Shown: one piece after another, positions 23,863 through 34,599 of the stretch
Position numbering within the stretch: the first letter of the stretch is position 1
Layout: every line of letters starts with the position of its first letter
NCBI RefSeq assembly: GCF_000735455.1
Contig: NZ_JMPS01000081.1
Span: 30,313-94,312 of the forward strand
Reading direction: 5' to 3'
Source of the DNA: Yokenella regensburgei ATCC 49455
GTDB taxonomy: Bacteria; Pseudomonadota; Gammaproteobacteria; Enterobacterales; Enterobacteriaceae
Length of the DNA stretch: 64,000 nt
Program-made: the position numbers and the translations under genes
The notes under the pieces: model-generated
Told to the model about the DNA's origin: nothing
Database searches by the model: none
The model's input: the letters and a program-made list of their open reading frames with translations, nothing else

Positions 23863-24879
23863 ATGCAAAAGAAATCAATCTACGTTGCCTACACCGGCGG
23901 TACCATCGGTATGCAACGCTCCGAACACGGTTACATTCCTGTCTCTGGTCACCTGCAGCGCCAGCTGGCGCTGATGCCTGAATTCCATCGCCCGGAGATG
24001 CCCTCCTTCACCATTCATGAATACGCGCCGCTGATGGACTCTTCGGACATGACGCCGGAAGACTGGCAGCATATCGCCGACGATATTAAGGCCCATTACG
24101 ACGAGTACGACGGTTTCGTGATCCTGCACGGCACCGACACGATGGCGTTCACCGCCTCGGCTCTCTCCTTCATGCTGGAGAACCTGGGCAAGCCGGTGAT
24201 CGTGACCGGTTCGCAAATCCCGCTCGCGGAGCTGCGCTCTGACGGGCAGATCAACCTGCTGAACGCGCTGTACGTAGCGGCAAACTACCCGATCAACGAA
24301 GTGACGCTGTTTTTCAACAACCGTCTGTTCCGGGGCAACCGCACCACTAAAGCCCACGCCGACGGCTTTGATGCCTTTGCCTCCCCTAACCTGCCGCCGC
24401 TGCTGGAGGCCGGGATCCATATCCGCCGTCTCAATACCCCAGCGGCCCCTCACGGCGAGGGTGAGCTGATCGTTCATCCGATTACCCCGCAGCCGATTGG
24501 TGTGGTCACCATCTATCCGGGAATTTCCGCCGAAGTGGTGCGTAACTTCCTGCGCCAGCCGGTGAAAGCGCTGATCCTGCGCTCCTATGGCGTCGGCAAT
24601 GCGCCTCAGAACGGTGAGTTTCTCCAGGAACTGGCGCAGGCCAGCCAGCGCGGCATTCTGGTGATTAATCTAACCCAGTGTATGTCTGGCAAGGTGAATA
24701 TGGGCGGCTATGCCACCGGTAACGCGCTGGCGCATGCCGGGGTGATTGGCGGTGCCGACATGACCGTTGAGGCGACGCTGACTAAGCTTCACTATCTGTT
24801 AAGTCAGGATCTCGACGTGGAAGAGATGCGCATCGCGATGCAGCAGAACCTGCGCGGCGAGCTGACGCTGGATGATTAA
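23863..24879 (+). CDS. ansA: Cytoplasmic L-asparaginase I
   Basis: 338 aa. The two threonine-bearing motifs of type I/II asparaginases are present: YTGGTIGM near residue 12 and LHGTDTMAFTASAL near residue 88. No signal peptide, so it is the cytoplasmic low-affinity enzyme. It hydrolyses asparagine to aspartate and ammonia. It lies 9 bases before pncA and is likely cotranscribed. Confidence 0.97.
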   Translation: MQKKSIYVAYTGGTIGMQRSEHGYIPVSGHLQRQLALMPEFHRPEMPSFTIHEYAPLMDSSDMTPEDWQHIADDIKAHYDEYDGFVILHGTDTMAFTASALSFMLENLGKPVIVTGSQIPLAELRSDGQINLLNALYVAANYPINEVTLFFNNRLFRGNRTTKAHADGFDAFASPNLPPLLEAGIHIRRLNTPAAPHGEGELIVHPITPQPIGVVTIYPGISAEVVRNFLRQPVKALILRSYGVGNAPQNGEFLQELAQASQRGILVINLTQCMSGKVNMGGYATGNALAHAGVIGGADMTVEATLTKLHYLLSQDLDVEEMRIAMQQNLRGELTLDD

Positions 24880-24888
24880 GGAGTGACC

Positions 24889-25530
24889 ATGAGCCATCGT
24901 GCATTGTTGCTGGTTGATCTACAAAACGATTTTTGCGCCGGCGGCGCGCTTGCCGTGCCGGAAGGTGATAGCACTATCGATGTGGCAAATCAGCTTATCG
25001 GCTGGTGCAAGGCGCGCGGCGATGCGGTAGTGGCAAGCCAGGACTGGCACCCTGCCGATCACGGTAGTTTCGCCAGCCAGCATCAGGCAGAGCCCTACTC
25101 ACAGGGTGTGCTGGACGGGCTGCCACAAACCTGGTGGCCGGATCACTGCGTGCAGCACAGCGAAGGTGCCGCACTGCATCCGCTGTTGCAGCACCAGGCG
25201 ATTGATGCGGTATTTACCAAAGGCGAGCATCGTAATATCGATAGCTATAGCGCGTTTTTCGACAACGGTCATCGGCAGAAAACCGGGCTCGATGAATGGC
25301 TTCGCCACCATGAAATCAGCGAACTGCTGGTGTCCGGTCTCGCCACGGACTACTGCGTGAAGTTTACCGTGCTCGACGCCCTGAAACTCGGATACGCGGT
25401 GAACGTCATCACCGACGGCTGCCGTGGAGTCAACATTGACCCGCAGGACAGCACCAGAGCGTTTATGGAAATGGCCGCCGCTGGCGCCACGTTATACACC
25501 GTGGCGGACTGGCTGGAGACACAGCAATAA
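24889..25530 (+). CDS. pncA: Nicotinamidase
   Basis: 213 aa from ATG 24889, which has AAGGAG 5 bases upstream; the in-frame GTG at 24883 overlaps that site and is rejected. Isochorismatase-like fold with the catalytic Asp in LVDLQNDFC, a conserved Lys in the middle and the nucleophilic Cys in LATDYCVKFTVLDA. Metal-binding D-W-H-P-x-x-H is present. It deamidates nicotinamide to nicotinate in NAD salvage. Confidence 0.97.
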   Translation: MSHRALLLVDLQNDFCAGGALAVPEGDSTIDVANQLIGWCKARGDAVVASQDWHPADHGSFASQHQAEPYSQGVLDGLPQTWWPDHCVQHSEGAALHPLLQHQAIDAVFTKGEHRNIDSYSAFFDNGHRQKTGLDEWLRHHEISELLVSGLATDYCVKFTVLDALKLGYAVNVITDGCRGVNIDPQDSTRAFMEMAAAGATLYTVADWLETQQ

Positions 25531-25534
25531 CGCA

Positions 25535-26929
25535 TTACCTGATGGCGGCGGCATCGTCATCAGGTACTTTTCCCCCCACGCTCGAAATATCCTCAAGCGA
25601 AACCATCCGCGTTTCGATACCAAAGACAAACAGCACCAGCGAGCAGAGCAACAGCAACACACCCAGCACAATGAACACGGTGACAGAACCGTACCGCGTC
25701 AGCAGTACCGCCACGCCATAGGGAGTAAACGCTGCGACAATACGCCCTACCGCGTTGACGAAGCCAGATCCCCGCAACCGCAGATGGGTGGGCCACAGTT
25801 CCGGCACATAAACCGCAGAGGCAAAGCAGACATACATATACAGGAAGAAAATCATTACCAGACCGTAGGTCAGAATGGCCCACTCGGCGGTCTGAATCGC
25901 GTAGAAGTAACCCAGTATCGCAATAATTGCCAATATCGACGAACCGAATAATCTCCGGGGGAAGTAGTCAATAATCAGTGCGGCAACAAAGATCCCAACC
26001 GGTGCGCCAATCATGATAACGGCAGTCATTATGATTGACCGCGCGACATCAATGCCTGAGTTCACAAAAATCGTTGGGATCCAGACGGTAATGGTATAGA
26101 GCGAGATATTCATGGCGATCAGTACCGTAATTGCCACCAGCGTCCGCCTGAGCATCTGCCCCTGAAATAACTGCCAAAAAGAGCCATTCTCTTCACAACC
26201 TGAACGCCTCCCATGCAATACGGGTAACGGTGGCAGCGTCATGTTTTTCTCTTTTTCTATCTGAGTTTCAACATCTCGTAGGTGCTGCTCAGCGGCCCCA
26301 TGATAGCCCTTGCTCGCCAGCCAGCGTGGAGACTCAATGAAGTATTTTCCCGACAGATACCAGGCTAAAAGAATGCCAGCCCCTCCGAGTAAAAACATCA
26401 TCCGCCAGCTAAAATGCGCAATCACCACCACGCCAATCAACGCCGACAGCAAAGGAGACCAGTTGCCCACAAAAGAGAGCCGGGCAGACCATTTCCCCCG
26501 GACTCTGGCAGGAATAAATTCAGTAAACGAAGCGTAACCCACCATGATAAGAGCCCCCATTCCCGTCCCCATCAGGCAGCGGAAGAAAATGAGCCAGTAC
26601 ATATCAGGGACAAACGCTGCGGCGGCGGCGGCAATGCCGACAATCAGCAGGTTGATACGAAACGCTCGGCGTCTGCCGAAATAATCACCAATAAAACCGC
26701 CCGCCAGGGAACCGATGAAATAACCAAACATCAACGCCGAGGTAAAAGCGGCATTGAGAAAATTATTTGACCATCCGATGCTCACTAGTTTTGCCACCAC
26801 CACATTGCCGGAATAGCTGAGAAACCCGGTCAGTAATAGGCTAAAACTGATAATACCGAAAATACGATAATGAAAGCGGGCTAAGGGTAATTGATCCAGT
26901 CTGCTGCCAATATTGTCGTGATGTTCCAT
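25535..26929 (-). CDS. ydjE: MFS transporter YdjE
   Basis: 464 aa with 12 predicted membrane helices. Sugar-porter type signatures: G-D-Y-F-G-R-R-R-A-F between helices 2 and 3, E-S-P-R-W-L after helix 6, and a second G-x-x-x-D-x-x-P-R-R loop. It resembles E. coli YdjE and the neighbouring YdjK, an aromatic-acid or sugar-acid symporter subgroup. Substrate unknown; context suggests uptake for the ydj catabolic cluster. Its stop is convergent with pncA 4 bases away. Confidence 0.92.
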   Translation of the reverse strand: MEHHDNIGSRLDQLPLARFHYRIFGIISFSLLLTGFLSYSGNVVVAKLVSIGWSNNFLNAAFTSALMFGYFIGSLAGGFIGDYFGRRRAFRINLLIVGIAAAAAAFVPDMYWLIFFRCLMGTGMGALIMVGYASFTEFIPARVRGKWSARLSFVGNWSPLLSALIGVVVIAHFSWRMMFLLGGAGILLAWYLSGKYFIESPRWLASKGYHGAAEQHLRDVETQIEKEKNMTLPPLPVLHGRRSGCEENGSFWQLFQGQMLRRTLVAITVLIAMNISLYTITVWIPTIFVNSGIDVARSIIMTAVIMIGAPVGIFVAALIIDYFPRRLFGSSILAIIAILGYFYAIQTAEWAILTYGLVMIFFLYMYVCFASAVYVPELWPTHLRLRGSGFVNAVGRIVAAFTPYGVAVLLTRYGSVTVFIVLGVLLLLCSLVLFVFGIETRMVSLEDISSVGGKVPDDDAAAIR

Positions 26930-27082
26930 CTGGATGCCTCAAAGACTCCGGTCTCCCGATAAGAGAGAAAGAGCATAATGTAGAGTTTTTAAATAATGAC
27001 TATCGCGGTAAATTTAATTTACCGCGTCATCTATCATCATGTTATTTAACATCACCAGTGAGGAACAAACGCGTAGCCGTCA
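26930..27082. other. ydjF-ydjE spacer with an 11-bp palindromic repeat
   Basis: CGCGGTAAATT (27004-27014) and AATTTACCGCG (27016-27026) form a perfect inverted repeat around one base. It could be an operator for the DeoR-type YdjF or a transcript hairpin; no U tract follows. The remainder is AT-rich and should contain the ydjE promoter and leader. Confidence 0.5.
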
Positions 27083-27841
27083 TTAATAAACAAGCTGGAT
27101 GCTATTATTTTTGCAATATGCGATCCATTCTGCACTGGGTGCTTTATTCGTTATAATGTAATTAATATGGCTTAAATCAATTAACTGGACAAAGGCTTTG
27201 CGATCAAACTTAGAATGATCGACCAGCAAGGCGACTTCTGTTGCCTGAGCGATCATGGTCTTCTTGATTTCAGCTTCCGCCTCATTCGAGTCAAGCGCCC
27301 CACTGTCTCTGTCCAGACCTTTACAGCTCATCACCATGATGTCCACATGGTATCGACTAATGATCTCTTTGGTGATGCGTCCCTGCAAAGAGAGAGTGCT
27401 TTTGTTTAACTCGCCGCCGGTGGAAACAACATTAATCTCCGACAAAGCGAGCTCGTGAAAAGCTTCGGCTGAATTCGTTAATAAAGTGAGATCGCCTCGC
27501 TCCTTCAGCAGTTTTAGTAATTCCATTGCCGTACTACTGGAGTCTGCTGCCATAGTGGTTTTATTTTTAATCAATGGCAACGCATTACGGGCAATCGTCT
27601 GTTTCTCTTCATAGAACGATTTCGCCCTCTTATAAAAATGAATATTTTCAGACAGCACGGTATTATTTAATACCGCACCACCATAAGTACGGGTCAAAAA
27701 TCCTTCATCTTCGAGTTTTTCCAGGTCGCGGCGAATCGTCTCTTCAGTTACCTGAAAAATTGAGCTCAAATTTGAGACAACCACTTTCTTGTCATTGGCA
27801 ACCATTTGTTTAATTGCCTGAATTCTGTCTTTTGCCGCCAC
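27083..27841 (-). CDS. ydjF: DeoR-family transcriptional regulator YdjF
   Basis: 252 aa from a GTG at 27841 (reads as M-A-A-K-D-R-I-Q), matching E. coli length, with AGAGGT six bases upstream. An in-frame ATG at 27910 lacks a ribosome site. N-terminal DeoR helix-turn-helix: TVSNLS-like segment then V-T-E-E-T-I-R-R-D-L-E-K-L. C-terminal DeoRC sugar-phosphate sensor with S-S-T-A-M-E-L and the S-N-E-A-E-A-E-I-K-K motif. It probably represses the ydj cluster until a phosphorylated intermediate binds. Confidence 0.94.
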   Translation of the reverse strand: MAAKDRIQAIKQMVANDKKVVVSNLSSIFQVTEETIRRDLEKLEDEGFLTRTYGGAVLNNTVLSENIHFYKRAKSFYEEKQTIARNALPLIKNKTTMAADSSSTAMELLKLLKERGDLTLLTNSAEAFHELALSEINVVSTGGELNKSTLSLQGRITKEIISRYHVDIMVMSCKGLDRDSGALDSNEAEAEIKKTMIAQATEVALLVDHSKFDRKAFVQLIDLSHINYIITNKAPSAEWIAYCKNNSIQLVY

Positions 27842-27976
27842 AATTACACCTCTGTTCCCTTCAACATCATGATAAGTTCTCAGTATCTCACAGGCTATGT
27901 TTATCTTCAAAAGAACACGTCTGAATCACAGATTTTCATGTGTTTTACACAGAAACAGAGGTGATGATTACTGCCG
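27842..27976 (-). promoter_or_regulatory. ydjF leader with candidate YdjF operator words
   Basis: Contains ATCACAGATTTT (27925-27936) and the palindrome TGTGT-TTT-ACACA (27939-27951). The ACACAGAT/TGTGT words recur upstream of ydjL (34385-34436), the first gene at the other end of the cluster. This suggests a shared operator for the local DeoR-type regulator (inference). Confidence 0.4.
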
Positions 27977-28960
27977 TTATACGTGGTCCAGAGCCTCAGC
28001 CATTCTTCTCATCATTAACGCATCTTCATCCGTTAATGCGATGCTCAAGGCCTGCACATTTTCGCGAACCTGCTCTGGCGCTGTTGCCCCACTGAGGATA
28101 GAAATCAAATCGCTTTGTTTCAAAATCCACGCCAGCGCCAGTCCTGGAACCGTAGTGCGGTATTTGTCGCAAAGCGGCCGCCACTGCTCAAGCATGTCGA
28201 TAACCCGCAGCATATTGTCACGCTGGAACCAAACCTTATTCGCCCGCGCCCCGCCCGGCACATAGTCACGAGCAATTGTGCCGGTTAATAATCCCTGCTC
28301 CAGCGGCGAGTAAACCTGAACAACAATCCCGTGCTCGCGGCACAATGGCAGAAGATCGCTTTCCAGCGCCCGGTCAAGGATGCTGTATTTCGCCTGCACA
28401 ATATCCAGTTCACCATGCTTAAGATACTCACGGATATGGCTGGCATCGACGTTCGCCGCACCAATCGCACGAATTTTACCTTCGGCCTTCAGCGCATTAA
28501 GCGTTTCCATAGTTTCGGATATCGGCGTGAAGAACGGGGGAACGGATTGCCAGTGCGTCATGTAAATATCAATACAATCAATATTCAAACGCTGCAGACT
28601 GGTTTCAACCTCTTCACGAACAGAATCCGCAGAAAGGTTTTTATACAACTGGCGGTCGCCGACTTTATTGAACAGGCTGCCTTCTCGCTCCCAGACAATC
28701 CCACATTTAGTTTCTACTACCATCTCATCACGGGGTAGTTGTTTTAGCGCCTGCCCGACAATGGTTTCACTATTGCCAAAATTATATCCCGGCGCGGTAT
28801 CAATCAGGTTAATGCCGCAGCGATGTGCTTCGACAATGGTATCGATGCAAATCTGCAGGTCGAGATCGCCATTCCATGCCGGACCGCCGCCAATGGCCCA
28901 GGTGCCCAGCCCCATACGGGAAAGTTTGATATCCGTACTACCTAAAGGAATCATATTCAT
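27977..28960 (-). CDS. ydjG: Aldo-keto reductase YdjG
   Basis: 327 aa TIM-barrel aldo-keto reductase. The catalytic tetrad region is visible: D-T-A-P-G-Y-N-F-G (Asp, Tyr) near residue 54, Lys in V-E-T-K-C-G, His in M-T-H-W. NADPH site near I-S-G-A-x-x-P-x-Q. E. coli YdjG reduces methylglyoxal in vitro. In this cluster it may reduce a sugar-derived aldehyde. It is followed by ydjF and preceded by ydjH with a 9-base gap. Confidence 0.94.
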   Translation of the reverse strand: MNMIPLGSTDIKLSRMGLGTWAIGGGPAWNGDLDLQICIDTIVEAHRCGINLIDTAPGYNFGNSETIVGQALKQLPRDEMVVETKCGIVWEREGSLFNKVGDRQLYKNLSADSVREEVETSLQRLNIDCIDIYMTHWQSVPPFFTPISETMETLNALKAEGKIRAIGAANVDASHIREYLKHGELDIVQAKYSILDRALESDLLPLCREHGIVVQVYSPLEQGLLTGTIARDYVPGGARANKVWFQRDNMLRVIDMLEQWRPLCDKYRTTVPGLALAWILKQSDLISILSGATAPEQVRENVQALSIALTDEDALMMRRMAEALDHV

Positions 28961-28969
28961 CTGACGTTA

Positions 28970-29917
28970 TTACCCTTCATATTCTTCAAGAAGTTGTTCC
29001 ACCAGCATTCTGTTCTTCACGCCCGTGGTCGCCCCCACGCTGAGTACCGATATCGCAGCGGTGACGTTGGCAAACAGCGCACAGTCACGCAATGTTTTCC
29101 CTTCAAGCAGCGCGGAGATAAATCCCGAGGCGAAGTTGTCGCCAGCACCGATGGTGTCGATGGCGGTAATCCCTGATACCGCAGGCACAGCCATGCGCGT
29201 CTCATGATTTTTGATAAAGCAGCCTTGCTTACCAGTTTTAATCACCACCGTTTTGACGCCGCACTGAAGAAAGCTATCGGCAATTTCATCGAGCGATGTT
29301 TTCCCGGTGAGTTGCTTTGCCTCTTCAAAGTTAGGAAACAGATAATCGACATAGCTCAGTGCTTCGCGAATATCCTCCAGCGTTTCATTCAGCCGCGGCT
29401 TTATCATGTCGGCGCAAATAATCAGCTGCTGCGCCCTGGCCCGCGCAAAGATTTCAGTTAATGCTTTACCGTCGAGTAAAGGGCTATTAAAAATGCTCGC
29501 CAACGAGAGCAATTTCACCTGCGAGAAACGGCTGAAATCAATATCATTAATATTCAACCGCCACAGGCTGCCATTGCGATTGGTCACAAAAGTACGCTCT
29601 CCATCCGCGGTAACCAACCCGACATTAATTGAGGTATCAATATCAGGGTCCTGTTTTATACTGCGGATATCGATACTCTCTTTGCGGCAGTGTTCAAGAA
29701 TAAAATGTCCTGCGGCATCATCACCCACTCGACTCATTAATGCAGTACGATGCCCCAGCCGGGAAATAATTGTTGCTTCGTTGATGGCATCCCCACCGGT
29801 GGTCATGGCAATTCTTTCCAGGGGATAAGAGTCTACATCAAAAATATTCTTACTGACCGGCTGCAAGGGAATATCGATTATTGCCGCACCGATGCAGAGA
29901 ACCTCAATATCATCCAT
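28970..29917 (-). CDS. ydjH: PfkB-family sugar kinase YdjH
   Basis: 315 aa from ATG 29917 (M-D-D-I-E-V-L-C-I-G), equal to E. coli; the longer reading to 30037 runs through ydjI. Ribokinase/PfkB fold: N-terminal G-G-D-A-I-N-E-A and C-terminal catalytic motif D-T-I-G-A-G-D-N-F-A-S-G-F with the base Asp. It likely phosphorylates a sugar or sugar acid before aldolase cleavage by YdjI. The gap to ydjI is 4 bases. Confidence 0.95.
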   Translation of the reverse strand: MDDIEVLCIGAAIIDIPLQPVSKNIFDVDSYPLERIAMTTGGDAINEATIISRLGHRTALMSRVGDDAAGHFILEHCRKESIDIRSIKQDPDIDTSINVGLVTADGERTFVTNRNGSLWRLNINDIDFSRFSQVKLLSLASIFNSPLLDGKALTEIFARARAQQLIICADMIKPRLNETLEDIREALSYVDYLFPNFEEAKQLTGKTSLDEIADSFLQCGVKTVVIKTGKQGCFIKNHETRMAVPAVSGITAIDTIGAGDNFASGFISALLEGKTLRDCALFANVTAAISVLSVGATTGVKNRMLVEQLLEEYEG

Positions 29918-29921
29918 ATTG

Positions 29922-30773
<852 letters not shown>

Positions 30774-30777
30774 TCAA

Positions 30778-31821
30778 TTAACCAACAATTTTAATAACGC
30801 CTTTAATAATGTCGCGTTTGTTATTTACTGACTCATCAAATGCGCGTTGCACTTCTTCGTAATCGTAAATATGCGTGACCATCGACTTCACATCGAATCG
30901 ACCCGAGGAGATGGCCTCAATAGTAACCGGGTAGCGATTGGCATAGCGGAAAACGGTCTGAATTGACACTTCGCGATTAATTTTGAGGAAATTAATCGCC
31001 GAATCTCCCGGCACGGTACCTACAATCATAATTTTGCCGCCACGCATCACCAGGTACGGCGCCTGTTTTACGGTGACAGCAGATCCTGCCGTTTCGAAGA
31101 CAATATCAGCCCCTATCTCACCAGAGAACTGCAGACAACTCACCTGAGTATCTTCTGTTGCGCCGTTGATAACGGTAGTTGCCCCAAGTTTCTCTGCCAT
31201 GGCCAGGCGCTTTTCCAGCACATCCACAACGGCAATCTCGGTGGCTCCCAGACACTGGCACGCCTGCAGCGTCATCAGGCCAATGCAGCCCGCTCCCAGG
31301 ATGACGATTTTCTTACCCGGTTTTACCTCCGCGAGCATAGCGGCATGCATCCCAACGGCCGCAGGTTCGACCAACGCACCTTCCATGGTGTCCATGTTGT
31401 CCGGTAGCTTGTAAGTAAAGCTCTCCGGGTGGCACAGGTAGTGGGTTAATGCACCGCGGTAATTCGGCTGCGTCGCCATAAAATCAACATCCGGGCAGAT
31501 GTTGTATTTCCCCTCCAGACAGTACCGACAGTGGCCGCAAGGTACGCCAGGCTCGATATTCACTCTGTCACCCGCTTTGAACTTCGTCACCAGGCGCCCT
31601 GTCGCTACGACCGTCCCCGCACATTCATGCCCCAGGCCTATCTCCTGGTCAGGATCTTTCGGTGGAATAAACGGCCCGGACTCGAAGCCGTGAACATCAG
31701 AACCACAGATACCAACATATTCGACTTTAATTAATACTTCATGATCCTGCGGCACCGGAATATCAGCAGCGATGATATTCATGGTCCCCGGCGTTTTTAA
31801 TATCGCTTTTGAGTTTTTCAT
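30778..31821 (-). CDS. ydjJ: Zinc-type alcohol/polyol dehydrogenase YdjJ
   Basis: 347 aa from ATG 31821 (M-K-N-S-K-A-I-L), as in E. coli; ATGs upstream at 31836 add five codons. MDR family, sorbitol-dehydrogenase-like: catalytic zinc Cys in Y-V-G-I-C-G-S-D, G-H-E-C-A-G, structural zinc C-G-H-C-R-Y-C-L-E-G-K-Y-N-I-C, Rossmann G-A-G-C-I-G. It likely oxidises a polyol to a ketose feeding YdjH and YdjI. Confidence 0.94.
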   Translation of the reverse strand: MKNSKAILKTPGTMNIIAADIPVPQDHEVLIKVEYVGICGSDVHGFESGPFIPPKDPDQEIGLGHECAGTVVATGRLVTKFKAGDRVNIEPGVPCGHCRYCLEGKYNICPDVDFMATQPNYRGALTHYLCHPESFTYKLPDNMDTMEGALVEPAAVGMHAAMLAEVKPGKKIVILGAGCIGLMTLQACQCLGATEIAVVDVLEKRLAMAEKLGATTVINGATEDTQVSCLQFSGEIGADIVFETAGSAVTVKQAPYLVMRGGKIMIVGTVPGDSAINFLKINREVSIQTVFRYANRYPVTIEAISSGRFDVKSMVTHIYDYEEVQRAFDESVNNKRDIIKGVIKIVG

Positions 31822-31838
31822 TCTCTTTTCCATCAATA

Positions 31839-33218
31839 TTATTTAGTGATTGCGGTATCAATACTTAAACTCTCGACTGAAACTCCTTTTGTTTCTATGC
31901 CGATAGTCGCGATCGCGACGGCGACAATTATCGAAACCACACCTAACAGGATGAACACGCCGGTTACGCCGTAGCTGTTAAGTAACACGGCGACGGCATA
32001 GGGAGCGGCAATACCGCTAATTCGGCCTACCGCGTTTGCCAGCCCTGAGCCCCGAAGTTTCGCTTCTGTCGGCCAGATCTCCGGCACATACACCGCCGAG
32101 GCATAGCAAACGTACATGTAAACGAAAGTAATAAGGAAAAAGCCAATCAGAGTAATAAGCAGCATGCTGGTCTGCAGTGAGTAGATATATCCCAGTACAG
32201 CAATGAGTATTAATAAACCAACCCCCATTGTTTTTCGCTGAATTTTATCCATCACCAGCATCGCAATAAATATGCCAAACGGTGCACCAAACATACTCAT
32301 GGTGTTTAAGACGATGGAGTCTTTCAGGTTTATTCCCTGAGTCATAAAGATGGTCGGCAACCAGTTAATTAAGGTGTATTGCACCACATTCATGGCAATC
32401 AGCACGCAGGAACCCAAAATGACGCGCTTCAATAAAACCCCGGTGAGTAAGGCGGAATATGGAACGCTGCGCGGCGGCGTTTTGTCCTCTTCAGCCACCA
32501 CAGGTGGTAGCGGTTTGCCGGTCTGGCGCATTACGCCCTCTTCGATAGCCCGCATGACCTTTTCAGCTTCCTGGTAACGCCCACGAGACTCCAGCCAACG
32601 TGGAGACTCCGGGAACCAGCGCCAGGCGAAGACAGTGGCAATGAGGGACAGTACGGCCGGGATCAGCAATTGCACGCGCCAGTTCCAGTCCGCGCTGAGT
32701 AACGGCGTTAATCCCATCGCAATCAGCGAGCACAGCGGATACGACCAGTTACCGATAAACGACACCCGACTCGACCAGGTTCCCCGATTTCTGCCCGGAA
32801 CATACTCCGTAAATCCGGCAAAAAGGGTCACCAGTAGGGCCCCCAGGCCAACTCCCATCACAAACCGGCAGGCGATAAGGAAGGTCATATCCGGCGAGAA
32901 TGCCCCAACGACCATAGCGACGATGTGGATCCCCTCAAAAAGGATAAAAGCGTTTCGTCGCCCGGTAATGTCGCCAATAATGCCGCCGACCAGGGCACCA
33001 AGAAACATCCCTGCGGTGGTTAACGCCGAGAAGGTGGCGGTCGCCGAATTATCTGCCCAACCCAGATCTTTAAGCTGCGCAAGAATTAACCCACCAACGG
33101 CGTTACTCCAGCAGACAAGTAATCCAAAGGCGACAATGGCAAACATTGATGAATGCCAGCGGCAATCCGGCAGACGATCCAGCCGGGCGCCACAGTGCGG
33201 TTTTGTTATCTGTTCCAT
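31839..33218 (-). CDS. ydjK: MFS transporter YdjK
   Basis: 459 aa from ATG 33218 (M-E-Q-I-T-K-P-H), equal to E. coli; the track of three extra codons to 33227 has no support. 12 helices with G-D-I-T-G-R-R-N, F-P-E-S-P-R-W-L-E and the E-I-W-P-T-E loops of the sugar-porter family. It is closely similar in layout to YdjE, so the cluster has two related transporters. Substrate unknown. Confidence 0.93.
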   Translation of the reverse strand: MEQITKPHCGARLDRLPDCRWHSSMFAIVAFGLLVCWSNAVGGLILAQLKDLGWADNSATATFSALTTAGMFLGALVGGIIGDITGRRNAFILFEGIHIVAMVVGAFSPDMTFLIACRFVMGVGLGALLVTLFAGFTEYVPGRNRGTWSSRVSFIGNWSYPLCSLIAMGLTPLLSADWNWRVQLLIPAVLSLIATVFAWRWFPESPRWLESRGRYQEAEKVMRAIEEGVMRQTGKPLPPVVAEEDKTPPRSVPYSALLTGVLLKRVILGSCVLIAMNVVQYTLINWLPTIFMTQGINLKDSIVLNTMSMFGAPFGIFIAMLVMDKIQRKTMGVGLLILIAVLGYIYSLQTSMLLITLIGFFLITFVYMYVCYASAVYVPEIWPTEAKLRGSGLANAVGRISGIAAPYAVAVLLNSYGVTGVFILLGVVSIIVAVAIATIGIETKGVSVESLSIDTAITK

Positions 33219-33242
33219 GCTAACCACCCTGAGTGTCGAGGC

Positions 33243-34319
33243 TTACTCATCGAAGTCGTAGGTCATAATGACTTTGATAGCGCTTTTATCGGCCATGGCG
33301 TCAAAACCTTCCCGCCACTGCGACAAGCCAATACGGTGGGTAATCATCGGCTTTACGGTAATCGCACCGCTAGCGAGCAGGCGAATCGCATTGCGCCATG
33401 AGGTTGCGTCGTAGGCCATATGACCAATAATGCTTTTGTTCCATGCGGTAATATCATTGATTGAGAAATCAAGTGGTTTGAAGCCCATCCCCACTCGCAC
33501 CACTTCACCGTTCGGGCGCAACATCTCGATAGACTGTTTGAGCGCAATGTTGGCTCCAGAGCATTCGATAACCAGACCCAGATTGTCTTTGCCGCAGATC
33601 TCCTGGCAGCGCGCGACGACATCCTCGGTGGATCCGTTGATAACCGCGGTTGCACCCAGCGCTTTGGCTATCGGGAAACGCACCCGAACATCTTCCTCCA
33701 GGCCAACCATCACAATATTCACAGCGCCCATGATGCGGGCCATCTGGACACTAAACAGTCCCAACGGTCCTGTACCAATCACAACCACATCCTGACCTGG
33801 TAAAAATTTGGATTGCTGCGCGATAGATTTGTAGGCGTTACAGATAGGATCCAGAACGGCGGCCTCTTCATAGTCGATACCTTCCGGGATCTCCCATAGC
33901 GCATGGCGATGAATATTAAGGATTTCGCCAGGAACCAGACAATACTTCGAGAACCCACCGCCCCAGGTGTTATTATCCAACCCCAGATTCACTTTTTCTG
34001 TACAACACAGAAAATCGCCCTGCTCACAAGCGGGACAAACGCCACAAACATGCCCCGTGTTATCGGACACCACTCGTTGACCAACGGACCAGTGTTTGAC
34101 CTTTTCCCCGACCTGGACGATACGCCCGGCAAACTCATGACCACGAATTGAGTTAAACTGGTCGGAACCGTTATCTACCTCGTAGTGCTTCATGTCCGCA
34201 CCGCAGATAGCTGCGGCTTTCACTTCAATCACTACATCCTCCGGGCCACAAACCGGTACCGGAACGTCAATCAGTTTGTAGCCACCAAAGGCCTTACCAA
34301 ATCTCGCCAGTGCTTTCAT
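33243..34319 (-). CDS. ydjL: Zinc-type alcohol dehydrogenase YdjL
   Basis: 358 aa from ATG 34319 (M-K-A-L-A-R-F-G-K-A-F), as in E. coli. MDR fold with C-G-A-D-M-K-H, G-H-E-F-A-G, structural zinc C-G-V-C-P-A-C-E-Q-G-D-F-L-C-C and the NAD site G-T-G-P-L-G. It is the first gene of the ydjL-to-ydjF run and probably catalyses the first or a parallel oxidation of the imported polyol. E. coli YdjL has reported weak activity on L-threonate-like compounds; I am not certain this transfers. Confidence 0.92.
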   Translation of the reverse strand: MKALARFGKAFGGYKLIDVPVPVCGPEDVVIEVKAAAICGADMKHYEVDNGSDQFNSIRGHEFAGRIVQVGEKVKHWSVGQRVVSDNTGHVCGVCPACEQGDFLCCTEKVNLGLDNNTWGGGFSKYCLVPGEILNIHRHALWEIPEGIDYEEAAVLDPICNAYKSIAQQSKFLPGQDVVVIGTGPLGLFSVQMARIMGAVNIVMVGLEEDVRVRFPIAKALGATAVINGSTEDVVARCQEICGKDNLGLVIECSGANIALKQSIEMLRPNGEVVRVGMGFKPLDFSINDITAWNKSIIGHMAYDATSWRNAIRLLASGAITVKPMITHRIGLSQWREGFDAMADKSAIKVIMTYDFDE

Positions 34320-34599
34320 TACGACTTCCTGTGTGTAGTTTTGCATCAATGGCCCTCATCATTATCCATACTATTTTTGAGGTCAACACAAAATCTTTAA
34401 AACACAGATTTTAGATCTTCTTTTCACAACACAGATCACAATTAGCGTGTTTTGGCTGGATCCGATGTTGTTGGCTTTAACGAAGACGCCGTGAACACCT
34501 TCGCAGTTTTCCTCTGCTGAAGGTGCTAGCTTCATCTGGTTGTTATTTCGCCACGTTATAACCGTGGCCTGTTTTTATTCATGTCAAAGAGGAAAAAGA
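34320..34599. promoter_or_regulatory. ydjL / chitinase divergent control region
   Basis: Contains three related words, AACACAAAAT (34385-34394), AACACAGATT (34401-34410) and AACACAGAT (34428-34436), which also occur in the ydjF leader and may be YdjF operators. A stem-loop CACCTTC-GCAG / CTGC-T-GAAGGTG (34496-34525) lies upstream of the chitinase. It has no U tract and may be a leader structure. Confidence 0.45.
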